A stretch of 64,000 bases of DNA from Streptomyces sp. T12 (GTDB taxonomy: Bacteria; Actinomycetota; Actinomycetes; Streptomycetales; Streptomycetaceae): contig NZ_CP117866.1 in the NCBI RefSeq assembly GCF_028736035.1, positions 2,046,001 through 2,110,000 of the forward strand, read 5' to 3'. Under the pieces are notes generated by a model. The model was not told the DNA's origin, searched no databases, and worked only from the letters and a program-made list of their open reading frames with translations. The translations under genes were made by a program, and so were the position numbers. Shown here piece after piece: positions 16,946-25,250 of the stretch. Positions within the stretch are counted from its first letter, which is position 1; every line of letters begins with the position of its first letter.

Positions 16946-17896
16946 TTACGACGTGCCGAGTGCAGTGGCGCGGGCGGCGCGGAAGGCGGGATACGGATCG
17001 AGGTCCGGGTACGACCAGGGCGACGGGGTGGCGTGCTCACCGATGCGGTGGAACAGGGCGGCCGCCTCGGCGCTGCGGCCCTCGCGGACCTTGGCGTGGG
17101 CGAGGAAGTTCAGGTCGATGAGGCGGCGCGGGTGACCCTCCTGCTCCCACTCCAGCCACCAGTCGAAGGCGGCCCGCATCACCTGCCGGGCCCGGCGGCC
17201 GGTCCAGTGCCCGGAGGCGGCCGTGTCGCGGGGCTGGTGGCCCGCCGCGGCGAGGACGCGGTAGCGCTCGGTGTGGGCGATGACCGGGAGGATGGCGAGC
17301 GGGGAGTCGGCGGGGGCCCGCTCGGCGGCGTCGTTGGCGAAGTCGTAGACCTCGTGGAGCGGGTCGGGACCGGCGCCGGGGTGGCGCTCGGCGAGCCGGG
17401 CGACCATCAGGTGATGGGCGTGGTGGTGGTCGGCGTACCGGGCACGGACCTCGGCGAAGAGGCGCCGCACCTCCTCCTCGGCGCCCAGGGCGCTCTCCAG
17501 CATCAGCAGGCCGAGCCAGGGCGTGGGGTCGGCGGGCGTGAGCGCGGCGGCGGCGTGGCAGGACTCGCGGGCGCGGACCGGCTTCTCCTTGCCGCGCAGG
17601 GTGCGCCGGACCAGGGCGAGGGCGAGCAGGACGGCGGCGTCGGCGGAGTCGGGTTCGGCGAGCAGCCAGTCACGGACCCAAGGGGCGCAGTACGGCTCCT
17701 GGGCGAGGACGGTGACGCGGTGCCCTCTGCGGTCCCAGTCGTCGCCGGTCCGGGTGAGCAGTGAGCGGGCCGTCTGCCACCTGCCCTGGGCCAATGCGGT
17801 GCGGGCCGCGGCGAGCTCGGCGTCGTCGAGGGCCGCGTCGAAGGTGTGGGCTGCGCGCTTTCGGCCGCGGCCGAGGGGTGGCGGAGGTGGGGACAC
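16946..17896 (-). CDS. TPR-like protein of unknown function
   Basis: A 316-residue protein rich in Ala, Arg and amphipathic helices, with repeated A-x3-A patterns consistent with tetratricopeptide-like solenoid repeats (about 20-60, 85-150, 215-300). Motifs such as TPWLGLLMLESALG, HHHAHHLMVARLAERHPG and SPWSYPDLDPYPAFRAAR look conserved-family-like, but I do not recognise a function. No signal peptide or membrane segment is seen. GTG at 17896 has no good RBS, so the transcript may be leaderless or the start misplaced. It could be co-transcribed with the APC permease, although the G-rich repeat lies between them. Confidence 0.7.
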   Translation of the reverse strand: MSPPPPPLGRGRKRAAHTFDAALDDAELAAARTALAQGRWQTARSLLTRTGDDWDRRGHRVTVLAQEPYCAPWVRDWLLAEPDSADAAVLLALALVRRTLRGKEKPVRARESCHAAAALTPADPTPWLGLLMLESALGAEEEVRRLFAEVRARYADHHHAHHLMVARLAERHPGAGPDPLHEVYDFANDAAERAPADSPLAILPVIAHTERYRVLAAAGHQPRDTAASGHWTGRRARQVMRAAFDWWLEWEQEGHPRRLIDLNFLAHAKVREGRSAEAAALFHRIGEHATPSPWSYPDLDPYPAFRAARATALGTS

Positions 17897-18199
17897 CGTT
17901 TTGAGTTCTGTAGGGGGGAAGTGTGGACAGTCATCAACCGATCACTCACAGCAAATCCGCAGCCAACGCTTCGCGTCAAGGGCCGCTGCCGCGTTACACG
18001 CGTCAACTTCTGTTACTGGTGGGATAGTTGTGACACCACCCCCGCCCGTAATGCCCGATTTGTTCGGAGTATGTGAAGTACGTCATGGCGTCGCCGTCGT
18101 CGGCATCGGAGGATTGCGGGAACGCGCATGCCGGGCTCGGGGCCGCTACAGTCGGCCCTTACGCATCCCGTCCGCCCGGCAGGATTCGAGGTACGCAGC
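17897..18199. other. 303-bp divergent intergenic region
   Basis: It separates the TPR-like gene (-) from the DMT transporter (+). It is relatively AT-rich for this genome around 17900-18060. GATAGT (18023-18028) with GTCAAC upstream (18002-18007) could be a promoter, but the spacing (15 bp) is atypical. No RNA gene, clear terminator or small ORF with an RBS was found. Confidence 0.5.
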
Positions 18200-19096
18200 G
18201 TGTCGCTTCAGATTCTGATACTCGCCGTGAGTGCTGCATGCTGCCTGGGCTTCGGCTTCGTACTGCAGCAGAACGCGGCCCAGAAGGCGCCACTGAGCGA
18301 CTTCCTCTCCCCCCGGATCCTGCTCGACCTGATGAAGGTGCCGCGCTGGCTGGGCGGCATCGGGCTCATGGTGGTCGGCATGGCGCTCGGCGCGATGGCA
18401 CTGGGCCAGGGCGAGATCTCCCTGGTGGAGCCGCTGCTGGCGACGAACCTGCTGTTCGCGCTCATGCTCTCCCGCCGCCAGACCAAGCAGCCACTGGGCC
18501 GCCAGGGCTGGGCGGGCCTCGCCCTGCTCGCGGGCGGTGTGACGGCGTTCATCGTCGCCGGCCAGCCGCACGGCGGAACGGCGCCCAGCGATCCCTTCCG
18601 GCAGTGGCTGATCATCGGCGTCATGGTCGGGGTGGCCCTGCTGCTCACGGCGTACGCCAAGCGCTCGCGGCTCAGCTCGGGTCCGGCGCTGCTGGCGACG
18701 GCCGCCGGTCTGCTGTACGGCGTGCAGGACGCGCTGACGCGGGTGACCGGCCAGCGTTTCGCCGAGGGCGGCATGGCGGAGGTCCTGACCGGCTGGCAGC
18801 CGTACGCCGTGGTGGCGCTCGGCCTCACCGGGCTGATCCTGGTCCAGAGCGCGTTCGAGACGGCGTCGCTGCGCATGTCCCTGCCCGCCCTGACCGCGGC
18901 CCAGCCCCTGGCCGGCATCGCCTGCGGCGTCGGCTTCCTCGGCGACCGGCTCCGCACCGACGCGGGTGCGCTGGCGTGGGAGGCGGCCGGACTCACGGGC
19001 ATCGTGGTGGGCATCATCCTGCTCGGCATGCACCCGGCGATGCCGTGCGGGACGAAGCAGCCGCAACGGACGCCGGCACTGCAGACCGCGGGGTGA
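18200..19096 (+). CDS. DMT-superfamily membrane protein
   Basis: A 298-residue protein with about nine or ten hydrophobic segments in two half-repeats, as in EamA/DMT exporters. It starts SLQILILAVSAACCLGFGFVLQQNAAQ and carries the DMT-like LVEPLLATNLLFALMLSR segment and LTAAQPLAGIACG in the second half. GTG at 18200 follows GAGG; an upstream ATG at 18128 would add a non-hydrophobic 24-residue leader and is less likely. Substrate unknown. It is followed 91 bp later by a NUDIX hydrolase on the same strand. Confidence 0.85.
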   Translation: MSLQILILAVSAACCLGFGFVLQQNAAQKAPLSDFLSPRILLDLMKVPRWLGGIGLMVVGMALGAMALGQGEISLVEPLLATNLLFALMLSRRQTKQPLGRQGWAGLALLAGGVTAFIVAGQPHGGTAPSDPFRQWLIIGVMVGVALLLTAYAKRSRLSSGPALLATAAGLLYGVQDALTRVTGQRFAEGGMAEVLTGWQPYAVVALGLTGLILVQSAFETASLRMSLPALTAAQPLAGIACGVGFLGDRLRTDAGALAWEAAGLTGIVVGIILLGMHPAMPCGTKQPQRTPALQTAG

Positions 19097-19187
19097 CGGC
19101 GGCGCCGGGGCGGGGCCTCCCCCCGACCGGCCGGATGGCCCCCTGCTGGATGGCCCCTGTCGCACGGCCCCCTGCTTGGATGGGCCC

Positions 19188-19715
19188 ATGAGCGCTGCTG
19201 ACGAGATTCTCGACATCGTCGACGAGCACGACCAGGTCATCGGGCAGTCCCCCCGCGGCGAGGCCTACGCCAAGGGGCTGCGCCATCGCGCCGTCTTCAT
19301 CGAGGCCCGGGACGCGCAGGGCCGCCTCTTCGTGCACCGCCGTACGCCCACCAAGCTGGTCTTCCCCTCGCGGTACGACATGTTCGTCGGCGGAGTGGTC
19401 GGCGCGGGTGAGTCCTACGACGTTGCCGCCCTGCGCGAGGCCGAGGAGGAACTCGGCGTGCGCGGCCTTCCCCGACCGGCGTTCCTGTTCAAGTTCCTGT
19501 ACGACGACGGCGCCGGGCAGACCTGGTGGTCGGCGGTGTACGAGGTGCGCTGCGAGCTGCCCGTGAGCCCGCAGGTGGAGGAGGTCGCCTGGCACGACTT
19601 CCTGCCCGAGGCCGAGGTGGAGCGACGGCTGACGGAGTGGGCGTGGGTGCCGGACGGGCTGGCGGCCTACGAGCGCCTCAGGGCCCACCGGGCGGGCGGC
19701 GGAGCGACCGGCTGA
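19188..19715 (+). CDS. NUDIX hydrolase
   Basis: A 175-residue cytoplasmic pyrophosphohydrolase. The complete Nudix box G-x5-E-x7-REUXEEXGU is visible as GVVGAGE followed by REAEEELGV (about 71-93). The N-terminus DEILDIVDEHDQVIGQSPRGEAY and RTPTKLVFPSRYD resemble the YfcD/isopentenyl-diphosphate-isomerase-like NUDIX branch. ATG at 19188 is chosen because the conserved N-terminus begins there. Its substrate (a nucleoside diphosphate derivative) is unknown. Confidence 0.9.
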   Translation: MSAADEILDIVDEHDQVIGQSPRGEAYAKGLRHRAVFIEARDAQGRLFVHRRTPTKLVFPSRYDMFVGGVVGAGESYDVAALREAEEELGVRGLPRPAFLFKFLYDDGAGQTWWSAVYEVRCELPVSPQVEEVAWHDFLPEAEVERRLTEWAWVPDGLAAYERLRAHRAGGGATG

Positions 19716-19770
19716 TCGACGGCGAAGCGATCTGCTGACCGCGCAGGCCTGCGCGACCGGCTGATCGCGG

Positions 19771-20541
19771 CTAACCCGCCCTCGGACCCCCCGCAAGCGC
19801 ATCGGCAAGAGCCCGCTCCTGGTCGGCGGTGATGCCCGAACCGAGCGGAACGGTGCGCGGGTTGTACCGCCCGTCGCACAGGGGCAGCGGACGGGGCTCG
19901 GCCGCGGTGCCGCTGAGCGGGCTGCGGCCCTGCGTCGTCCAGGTGGGCCCGTCCCAGAAGTCGTGGTCCAGGAGCCGCTCCGCCACGTCCGGCGCCGCCT
20001 TGGCGGGCACCCCCACCGCCCTGAGCGCACCGGATATCCGGTCCACCGCCTCCGCCTCGGGCACGTCCGCGTCGCCGAAGGCCGGCAGCAGCAGGAGCAG
20101 CCGCAGGCCGGGATCCACGACGCCCTGCGCACCGGCCGGAGCGGACTCGGCGACGGCGACCAGCTCGGGCCAGGACAGTCCCGGCCCGCTGTAGTGGCCT
20201 TCGATCGACGCCAGGTAGGCGTGGCGGTCCCAGTCGGGGTGGGCGATCAGGTAGTCCGTGCCGGAGTCGTCCGGGAAGTTGCGGTGGACGATCCACAGCA
20301 TGTGCCCGCCCGCCATGGGTATGCGGAACGCGGGCCAGACCTCCTGCGCCCCGTACAGCACCGCGGCCGCCTCGTCGACGTCCGCCGAGTCGGCACCGAA
20401 AATCTCGGGTTCGTCCGCGAACTCGTCCCAGACCGGGGCGTAGAACGCCGGCCAGAAGCCGGGCAGGCCGAGCAGCTGCTCGGCGGGGGCGATGCCGTGT
20501 CCGGGCATCGCGTACCCGGCCAGTGACATGGGAGCATCCAT
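19771..20541 (-). CDS. Conserved protein of unknown function
   Basis: About 256 residues, acidic and soluble, with no signal peptide. It is rich in Trp/Pro motifs (GLPGFWPAFYAPVWDEF, EVWPAFRIPMAGGHMLWIVHRNFPDDSGTDYLIAHPDWDRHAYLASIEGH split over about 25-135) and ends GSGITADQERALADALAG. I do not recognise a family. Two in-frame ATGs (20541 and 20529) lack strong ribosome binding sites; the longer is given. It is transcribed away from the DUF202 pair, with a 59-bp gap. Confidence 0.7.
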   Translation of the reverse strand: MDAPMSLAGYAMPGHGIAPAEQLLGLPGFWPAFYAPVWDEFADEPEIFGADSADVDEAAAVLYGAQEVWPAFRIPMAGGHMLWIVHRNFPDDSGTDYLIAHPDWDRHAYLASIEGHYSGPGLSWPELVAVAESAPAGAQGVVDPGLRLLLLLPAFGDADVPEAEAVDRISGALRAVGVPAKAAPDVAERLLDHDFWDGPTWTTQGRSPLSGTAAEPRPLPLCDGRYNPRTVPLGSGITADQERALADALAGGPRAG

Positions 20542-20600
20542 GGCCCGAACCGTAGCGGGCGGCACTGACAACGCCCCCCGGCAGGCGCCCGGATAGGGTC

Positions 20601-20999
20601 GTGCATGTGATCGAGTTCGTACGAAACGTCCGGCTGTGGTTCGCGCCGCAGCAGATCCGGCAGGAGGGCGGCACCCCCGACTACCGCTTCTCGCTGGCGA
20701 ACGAGCGCACCTTCCTGGCGTGGCTGCGTACCGCGCTCGCGCTCATCGGCGGCGGCTTCGCGGTGGACCAGTTCCTGCCGGACCTGCGCTGGGGCTGGCG
20801 CGTGGGGCTGGCGCTCGCACTGCTCGCGGCCGGCGTGCTGTGCTCGTTGCGCGCGGTCAACCACTGGGTGCGCTGCGAGCGGGCGATGCGCCGGGGCGAG
20901 GACCTGCCGGTGTCACGGTTCCCGGCGGTGCTGGGCGTCGTAGTCGCGGTCGTGGCCGTCGCGATGGTCGTCGTGGTGCTCGTGGGGTGGGAAGGGTGA
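20601..20999 (+). CDS. DUF202/YidH-family membrane protein
   Basis: A 132-residue small membrane protein with the DUF202 signature FSLANERTFLAWLRTALALIGGGFAVDQF (split over about 30-58) and three hydrophobic segments (about 42-58, 66-84, 108-130). Function of the family is unknown. The start is GTG at 20601 or GTG at 20607. Its stop overlaps the next DUF202 gene by four bases (GTGA), so the two are co-translated and may form a heteromeric membrane complex. Confidence 0.87.
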   Translation: MHVIEFVRNVRLWFAPQQIRQEGGTPDYRFSLANERTFLAWLRTALALIGGGFAVDQFLPDLRWGWRVGLALALLAAGVLCSLRAVNHWVRCERAMRRGEDLPVSRFPAVLGVVVAVVAVAMVVVVLVGWEG

Positions 21000-21325
21000 G
21001 CGCCGGTGCGGTCGCGGAGCCGGTGCGGGATCCGGGGCTGCAGCCCGAGCGGACGCGCCTGGCGTGGCGTCGTACGACACTGGCCGGCACCGTGGCCGCC
21101 GTACTCGCCATGAAGACCGCGCTGCACGGCCGGGTCTCGGTGGTCGGCATCGTCGTCTGCGCCCTCTGTTTCGGCCTGTGGCTGGGCTTCCTGGCCCTCG
21201 CCCACCGCCGTATCCGCGTCCTGTCCTCGTCGGCCGAACCGGTGGCGCTCTCCCCTCGGCATGCCGCGGCCACGGCCCTGTTCACCGTGGCCCTGGCCGT
21301 GTGCGGCGCCGCCCTCGTCTTCTGA
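20996..21325 (+). CDS. DUF202-family membrane protein (second copy)
   Basis: A 109-residue protein with the shorter DUF202 core QPERTRLAWRRTTLAGTVAAVLA and three hydrophobic helices. GTG at 20996 overlaps the stop of the preceding DUF202 gene. Such paired DUF202 genes are common in actinomycetes, and in other organisms DUF202 domains occur fused to SPX/VTC-type proteins, but no such partner is present here. Function unknown. Confidence 0.87.
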   Translation: MSAGAVAEPVRDPGLQPERTRLAWRRTTLAGTVAAVLAMKTALHGRVSVVGIVVCALCFGLWLGFLALAHRRIRVLSSSAEPVALSPRHAAATALFTVALAVCGAALVF

Positions 21326-21356
21326 GCCGGCCACCTGTGGGCCGCACTGGACAGAC

Positions 21357-22334
21357 CTAGTCCGCCGCCTGCCACAGCCCCTCCGGCGCCACCGCCTCCT
21401 CCGTCTCCCAGTCCACCGTCACCACGATCTTGCCGCGCGTACGGCCCTCCTCGTTGAGCCGGTGCGCGTCCGCCGCCCGCTCCAGCGGGAACGTCTGCGA
21501 GACATGCACGGACACCACCCCCTCCTCCGCCAGCTCGGACAGCCGCAGCAGGTCCTCGGCGTCGGGGCGGACGAAGTAGTAGCGGCCGCCGTAGTCGAAG
21601 ACGTCCGGGTCGGCGATCGACACCAGGCGGCCCTCGGGGGCCAGGAGGTTGGCCGAGGCCTTCAGCGCCTCGCCGCCGACCGTGTCGAAGGCCGCGTCCA
21701 CGCCTTCGGGCGCCAGCCCGCGCACCCGCTCGGTCAGCCCGTCGCCGTACTCGACCGGCTCGCCGCCGAGGCCGCGTACGAAGTCGTGGTTGTGCCCGCT
21801 CGCCGTACCGATGACCCGGGCACCCAGATGGCGGGCGAGCTGGACGGCGATGGAACCCACCCCGCCGGCCGCGGCGTGCACGAGGACGGTCTCGCCGCGC
21901 TTGACCTGGAGCACCTTGATCAGCACCTGATATGCCGTCAGCCCCACCAGGGGCAGCCCGGCGGCCTCCTCCCAGGTGAGGTTGCGGGGCTTGCGGGCGA
22001 GGGTGCGCAGCGGGGCCGCGACGTACTCGGCGAAGGTGCCGCGGGACAGGAGGTCCTCGCGCACATAGCCGATGACCTCGTCGCCGACGCCGAACTCCGT
22101 CACGGACACACCCGGTTGGACCACGACACCCGACACGTCCCACCCCGGGACCACCGGGAAGGCCGGCTCGAGCATCCGGTCCATATAGCCCTCGCGGCAC
22201 TTCCAGTCGACCGGGTTGACGGCCGCCGCCCGCACCTTGACCAGCACCGAGTCGGGGCCGACCTTCGGGTCGCGCACCTCTCCGTATGCGAGCACCTCGG
22301 GGCCGCCATAGCGTGTGTAGCTGATGCCCTTCAT
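21357..22334 (-). CDS. NADP-dependent quinone-oxidoreductase-like MDR enzyme
   Basis: A 325-residue medium-chain dehydrogenase of the zinc-free quinone oxidoreductase branch. It has an N-terminal GroES-like domain (about 1-125), a Rossmann fold with HAAAGGVGSIAVQLARHLGA (about 151-170) and a C-terminal GKIVVTVDW. The zinc-binding cysteines of alcohol dehydrogenases are absent. It reduces quinones or alpha,beta-unsaturated carbonyls with NADPH in known relatives. It is divergent from the histidine-rich gene with a 112-bp gap. Confidence 0.9.
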   Translation of the reverse strand: MKGISYTRYGGPEVLAYGEVRDPKVGPDSVLVKVRAAAVNPVDWKCREGYMDRMLEPAFPVVPGWDVSGVVVQPGVSVTEFGVGDEVIGYVREDLLSRGTFAEYVAAPLRTLARKPRNLTWEEAAGLPLVGLTAYQVLIKVLQVKRGETVLVHAAAGGVGSIAVQLARHLGARVIGTASGHNHDFVRGLGGEPVEYGDGLTERVRGLAPEGVDAAFDTVGGEALKASANLLAPEGRLVSIADPDVFDYGGRYYFVRPDAEDLLRLSELAEEGVVSVHVSQTFPLERAADAHRLNEEGRTRGKIVVTVDWETEEAVAPEGLWQAAD

Positions 22335-22446
22335 GGCTTCGACCCTCTGCGGTCACAGGACGCCACGCAAGCCGAATAACCCGATATGCGCCGTTCGCGT
22401 GGCAGCCTGTCCGTCGTCACCACCTGCACCTCCGAAGGCGAGCACC

Positions 22447-22743
22447 ATGACCACCCTGCACGTGGAACACCCCTCCCACACGCACAGCCACGGCGCCGAC
22501 TGCGGGCACACCGCGGTACCGCACGGCGACCACACCGACTACGCGCACGACGGCCACCTCCACCGCGAGCACAGCGGCCACTGGGACGAGTGCGAGTCGG
22601 AAGGACACGTCGCGCACGAGGGCCACACCCATCAGCACGGCGCCGACTGCGGGCACGAGAGCGTCCTGCACGGCGACCACGTCGACTACGTCCACGACGG
22701 CCACCGGCACGCCGCCCACGCCGGCCATTGGGACGACCACTGA
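22447..22743 (+). CDS. Histidine-rich metal-binding protein with two tandem repeats
   Basis: A 98-residue protein containing 27 histidines and many aspartates. Residues about 11-48 and 60-97 are two copies of a 38-residue unit built as H-T-H-x-H-GADCGH-x4-HGDH-x-DY-x-HDGH-x-H-x3-H-x-GHWD, differing at only about ten positions. Two conserved cysteines lie in GADCG. There is no signal peptide or membrane segment, so it is likely a cytoplasmic zinc, nickel or copper buffer; which metal is unknown. ATG at 22447 follows GAAGGCGAG. I searched by eye for a Zur-type palindrome upstream and found none. A strong terminator follows. Confidence 0.85.
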   Translation: MTTLHVEHPSHTHSHGADCGHTAVPHGDHTDYAHDGHLHREHSGHWDECESEGHVAHEGHTHQHGADCGHESVLHGDHVDYVHDGHRHAAHAGHWDDH

Positions 22744-22772
22744 GCGCGGCCGTACTGGCCGAGAAGGCACCA

Positions 22773-22808
22773 CGACAGCTCCCCGGCGCACCGCGCGGGG
22801 AGCTGTCG
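22773..22808 (+). terminator. Terminator after histidine-rich gene
   Basis: A perfect 12-bp stem (22773-22784 with 22797-22808) around a 12-nt loop, 30 bp after the stop codon and before the next promoter region. Confidence 0.8.
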
Positions 22809-22851
22809 GCCTATCGTGGCCCCGATCACGTTCGACTTCCGCACTGGACTA

Positions 22852-22871
22852 CATACCGACTGGTCGGCATC
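22852..22871. promoter_or_regulatory. 20-bp TetR-type operator, site 1
   Basis: CATACCGACTGGTCGGCATC is a near-perfect palindrome (CCGAC-TG-GTCGG core) 39-58 bp before the phosphotransferase gene. The same 20-bp pattern recurs at 28356 and 45011. It is the probable target of the TetR protein encoded at 25251-25844. Confidence 0.65.
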
Positions 22872-22909
22872 ATGAGTCAGGTCCGGTTCACCTGCCTGAG
22901 GAGCGATGT

Positions 22910-23932
22910 ATGAGCCCCGACCATCCGCCCGGTCTCGATCTCGACCGGCTGCGCGGCCTGCTCGAGCGCGAGCAGCCCGGTCTGGCGCAGGGTCCGCTGA
23001 CCGGCCGGCTGATCGAGGGCGGACGATCGAACCTCACCTACCTGATGTCCGACGGCACGTCGAAGTGGGTCGTACGGCGTCCACCGCTCGGCCACGTTCT
23101 CGCCACCGCGCACGACATGAAGCGCGAGCACCGGGTCATCAGCGCGCTGCACCCGACGAACGTACCGGTGCCGCGGCCGGTGCTGCTGTGCGAGGACGAG
23201 GAGGTGCTCGGGGCGCCGTTCTACGTCATGGAGTTCGTCGAGGGCACCCCGTACCGCACCGCCGACGAGCTGGCCCCGCTCGGCCCGGAGCGCACCCGGG
23301 GCGCGGTGCTGTCGCTGGTGGACACGCTCGTCGAGCTGCACGCGGTGGATCCGGCGGAGGTGGGGCTCGCGGACTTCGGCCGCCCCGAGGGCTTCCTGGA
23401 CCGGCAACTGCGCCGCTGGGGCAAGCAGTTGGACGCCTCCCGCAACCGCGACCTGGCCGGCATCGACGAGCTGCACGCGACCCTCGGACGGCGGCTGCCC
23501 ACCTCCCCCGCCCCGGCCGTCGTGCACGGCGACTACCGGCTGGACAACGTCCTGATCGGTGAGGACGACCGGATCAAGGCGATCCTGGACTGGGAGATGT
23601 CCACGCTCGGCGATCCGCTGACCGACCTGGGCCTGCTGGTGATGTACAGCATCCCGCTGAGCATGGCGAACTCCCCGGTCTCCACGACCGCCGAGGCTCC
23701 CGGCCATCCCGCGCCCGCCGAACTGATCGAGCGGTACGCCGCGCGCTCGGGGCGCGACGTCTCCGCGGTCGCCTGGTACACGGCGTTCGCCTGGTTCAAG
23801 CTCGCCGTGATCCTGGAGGGCATCCACTACCGCTACACGCTGGGCCAGACGGTCGGCCGCGGCTTCGACCGCATCGGCGACCTGGTTCCCGTCTTCATCG
23901 AGCACGGTCTGAACACTCTTCAGGAAGGCTGA
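22910..23932 (+). CDS. APH-family phosphotransferase (ACAD10/11 N-domain-like)
   Basis: A 340-residue kinase-like protein with the aminoglycoside phosphotransferase fold: VVHGDYRLDNVLI (catalytic loop, about 203-215) and ILDWEMSTLGDPLTDLG (metal-binding DFG-like, about 224-240). In animals this domain is fused to acyl-CoA dehydrogenase in ACAD10/ACAD11, where 4-hydroxy fatty acyl-CoAs are phosphorylated and then eliminated. Here it lies five bases before a matching acyl-CoA dehydrogenase gene, the unfused form of the same pair. ATG follows GAGGAG. An operator for the nearby TetR precedes the operon. Confidence 0.88.
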   Translation: MSPDHPPGLDLDRLRGLLEREQPGLAQGPLTGRLIEGGRSNLTYLMSDGTSKWVVRRPPLGHVLATAHDMKREHRVISALHPTNVPVPRPVLLCEDEEVLGAPFYVMEFVEGTPYRTADELAPLGPERTRGAVLSLVDTLVELHAVDPAEVGLADFGRPEGFLDRQLRRWGKQLDASRNRDLAGIDELHATLGRRLPTSPAPAVVHGDYRLDNVLIGEDDRIKAILDWEMSTLGDPLTDLGLLVMYSIPLSMANSPVSTTAEAPGHPAPAELIERYAARSGRDVSAVAWYTAFAWFKLAVILEGIHYRYTLGQTVGRGFDRIGDLVPVFIEHGLNTLQEG

Positions 23933-23937
23933 CGCAC

Positions 23938-25152
23938 ATGGACTTCGCGTTCGACGCGCGTACCGAGGAACTGCGCGGCAAGCTGCTGGCCTTCATGGAC
24001 GAGTACGTCTATCCGGCCGAGGCCGTGGCGGAGGAGCAGCGCGCACAGCTGGCCTCGCCGTGGGACACCCCGGCCGTGGTCGAGGAGCTCAAGGCCGAGG
24101 CGCGCAGGCAGGGGCTGTGGAACCTCTTCCTCCCCGACGCCGAGTACGGCGCCGGGCTGACCAACCTCCAGTACGCCCCGCTCGCCGAGATCACCGGCCG
24201 CTCCCCGCAGCTCGCGCCCACCGCGCTGAACTGCGCGGCGCCGGACACCGGGAACATGGAAGTGCTGTCGCAGTTCGGCGACGAGCAGCACAAGAAGCAG
24301 TGGCTGGAGCCGCTGCTGGCCGGGGAGATCCGCTCGGCGTTCGCGATGACCGAGCCGGAGGTGGCTTCCTCGGACGCCACCAACATCACCACGCACATCG
24401 AGCGGGACGGCGACGAGTACGTCATCACCGGGCGCAAGTGGTACATCTCCGGGGCGATGAACCCGGACTGCAGGATCTTCATCGTGATGGGCAAGACGGA
24501 CCCGGACGGCGAGGACATCCGCCGCCAGCAGTCCATGGTCCTGGTGCCCCGCGACACCCCGGGCGTCACCGTCAAGCGCGCGATGCAGGTGTTCGGCTAC
24601 GAGGACCACTACCACGGCGGCCACGCCGAGGTGATCTTCGACCACGCGCGTGTGCCGGTGTCCCACCTGATCGGCGAGGAGGGCGGGGGCTTCGCCATCG
24701 CCCAGGCGCGGCTCGGGCCCGGCCGTATCCACCACTGCATGCGGCTGATCGGCATGGCGGAGCGGGCGATCGAGCTGATGTGCCGCAGGGCCGTGTCCCG
24801 TACGGCCTTCGGCAAGGCGCTGGCCCAGCAGGGCGTGGTGCACAACTGGATCGCCGACGCGCGCGTGACGGTCGAGCAGCTGCGGCTGCTGGTGCTGAAG
24901 ACGGCCTGGCTGATGGACACCGTCGGCAACCGGGGCGCCCACACGGAGATCCAGTCCATCAAGATCGCCACCCCGCGTGCGGTCGTCGACATCATCGACC
25001 GGGCGATCCAGCTGCACGGCGCGGGCGGTGTCAGCCAGGACTTCCCGCTGGCCGAGCTGTATGCGGGCGCGCGGACGCTGATGATCGCGGACGGTCCGGA
25101 CGAGGTGCATCAGCGGTCGCTGGCGCGGCGGGAGTTGAAGAAGTACGTGTGA
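23938..25152 (+). CDS. Acyl-CoA dehydrogenase, ACAD10/11-like
   Basis: A 404-residue flavoprotein with all ACAD domains: N-terminal helices, FAMTEPEVASSDATNI (FAD/substrate loop, about 136-151), the middle beta domain and a C-terminal helical domain ending IADGPDEVHQRSLARRELKKY. The YEGTSQIQ catalytic-Glu motif of short-chain ACADs is replaced by DGPDEVH, as in the ACAD10/11 group. It presumably acts on the phosphorylated hydroxyacyl-CoA made by the upstream kinase-like protein. It converges on the TetR gene across a double-hairpin terminator. Confidence 0.92.
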   Translation: MDFAFDARTEELRGKLLAFMDEYVYPAEAVAEEQRAQLASPWDTPAVVEELKAEARRQGLWNLFLPDAEYGAGLTNLQYAPLAEITGRSPQLAPTALNCAAPDTGNMEVLSQFGDEQHKKQWLEPLLAGEIRSAFAMTEPEVASSDATNITTHIERDGDEYVITGRKWYISGAMNPDCRIFIVMGKTDPDGEDIRRQQSMVLVPRDTPGVTVKRAMQVFGYEDHYHGGHAEVIFDHARVPVSHLIGEEGGGFAIAQARLGPGRIHHCMRLIGMAERAIELMCRRAVSRTAFGKALAQQGVVHNWIADARVTVEQLRLLVLKTAWLMDTVGNRGAHTEIQSIKIATPRAVVDIIDRAIQLHGAGGVSQDFPLAELYAGARTLMIADGPDEVHQRSLARRELKKYV

Positions 25153-25157
25153 CTCCG

Positions 25158-25226
25158 TGGGGCGGCCAGGGGTTTTTCGCCCCCGCCGCCCCTACCCGTC
25201 CCGTCCCAGGGGGCAGAGCCCCCTGG
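25158..25226. terminator. Bidirectional double-hairpin terminator
   Basis: Two GC-rich hairpins between convergent genes: 25158-25192 (GGGGCGG arm, TTTTT in the loop) and 25206-25226 (CCAGGGGGC with GCCCCCTGG around AGA). The loop T-run of the first would serve the forward transcript. Confidence 0.75.
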
Positions 25227-25250
25227 CGGGGGCGAGAAACTTCTCGGCCC

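Noticed and set aside
17897..18199. Small RNA or small ORF in the 303-bp gap
   Set aside because: No promoter-hairpin pair and no ORF with a credible RBS and codon usage.
22335..22446. Zur or Nur box before the histidine-rich gene
   Set aside because: No TGAAAATCATTTTCA-like or Nur-like palindrome is present in the 112-bp gap.
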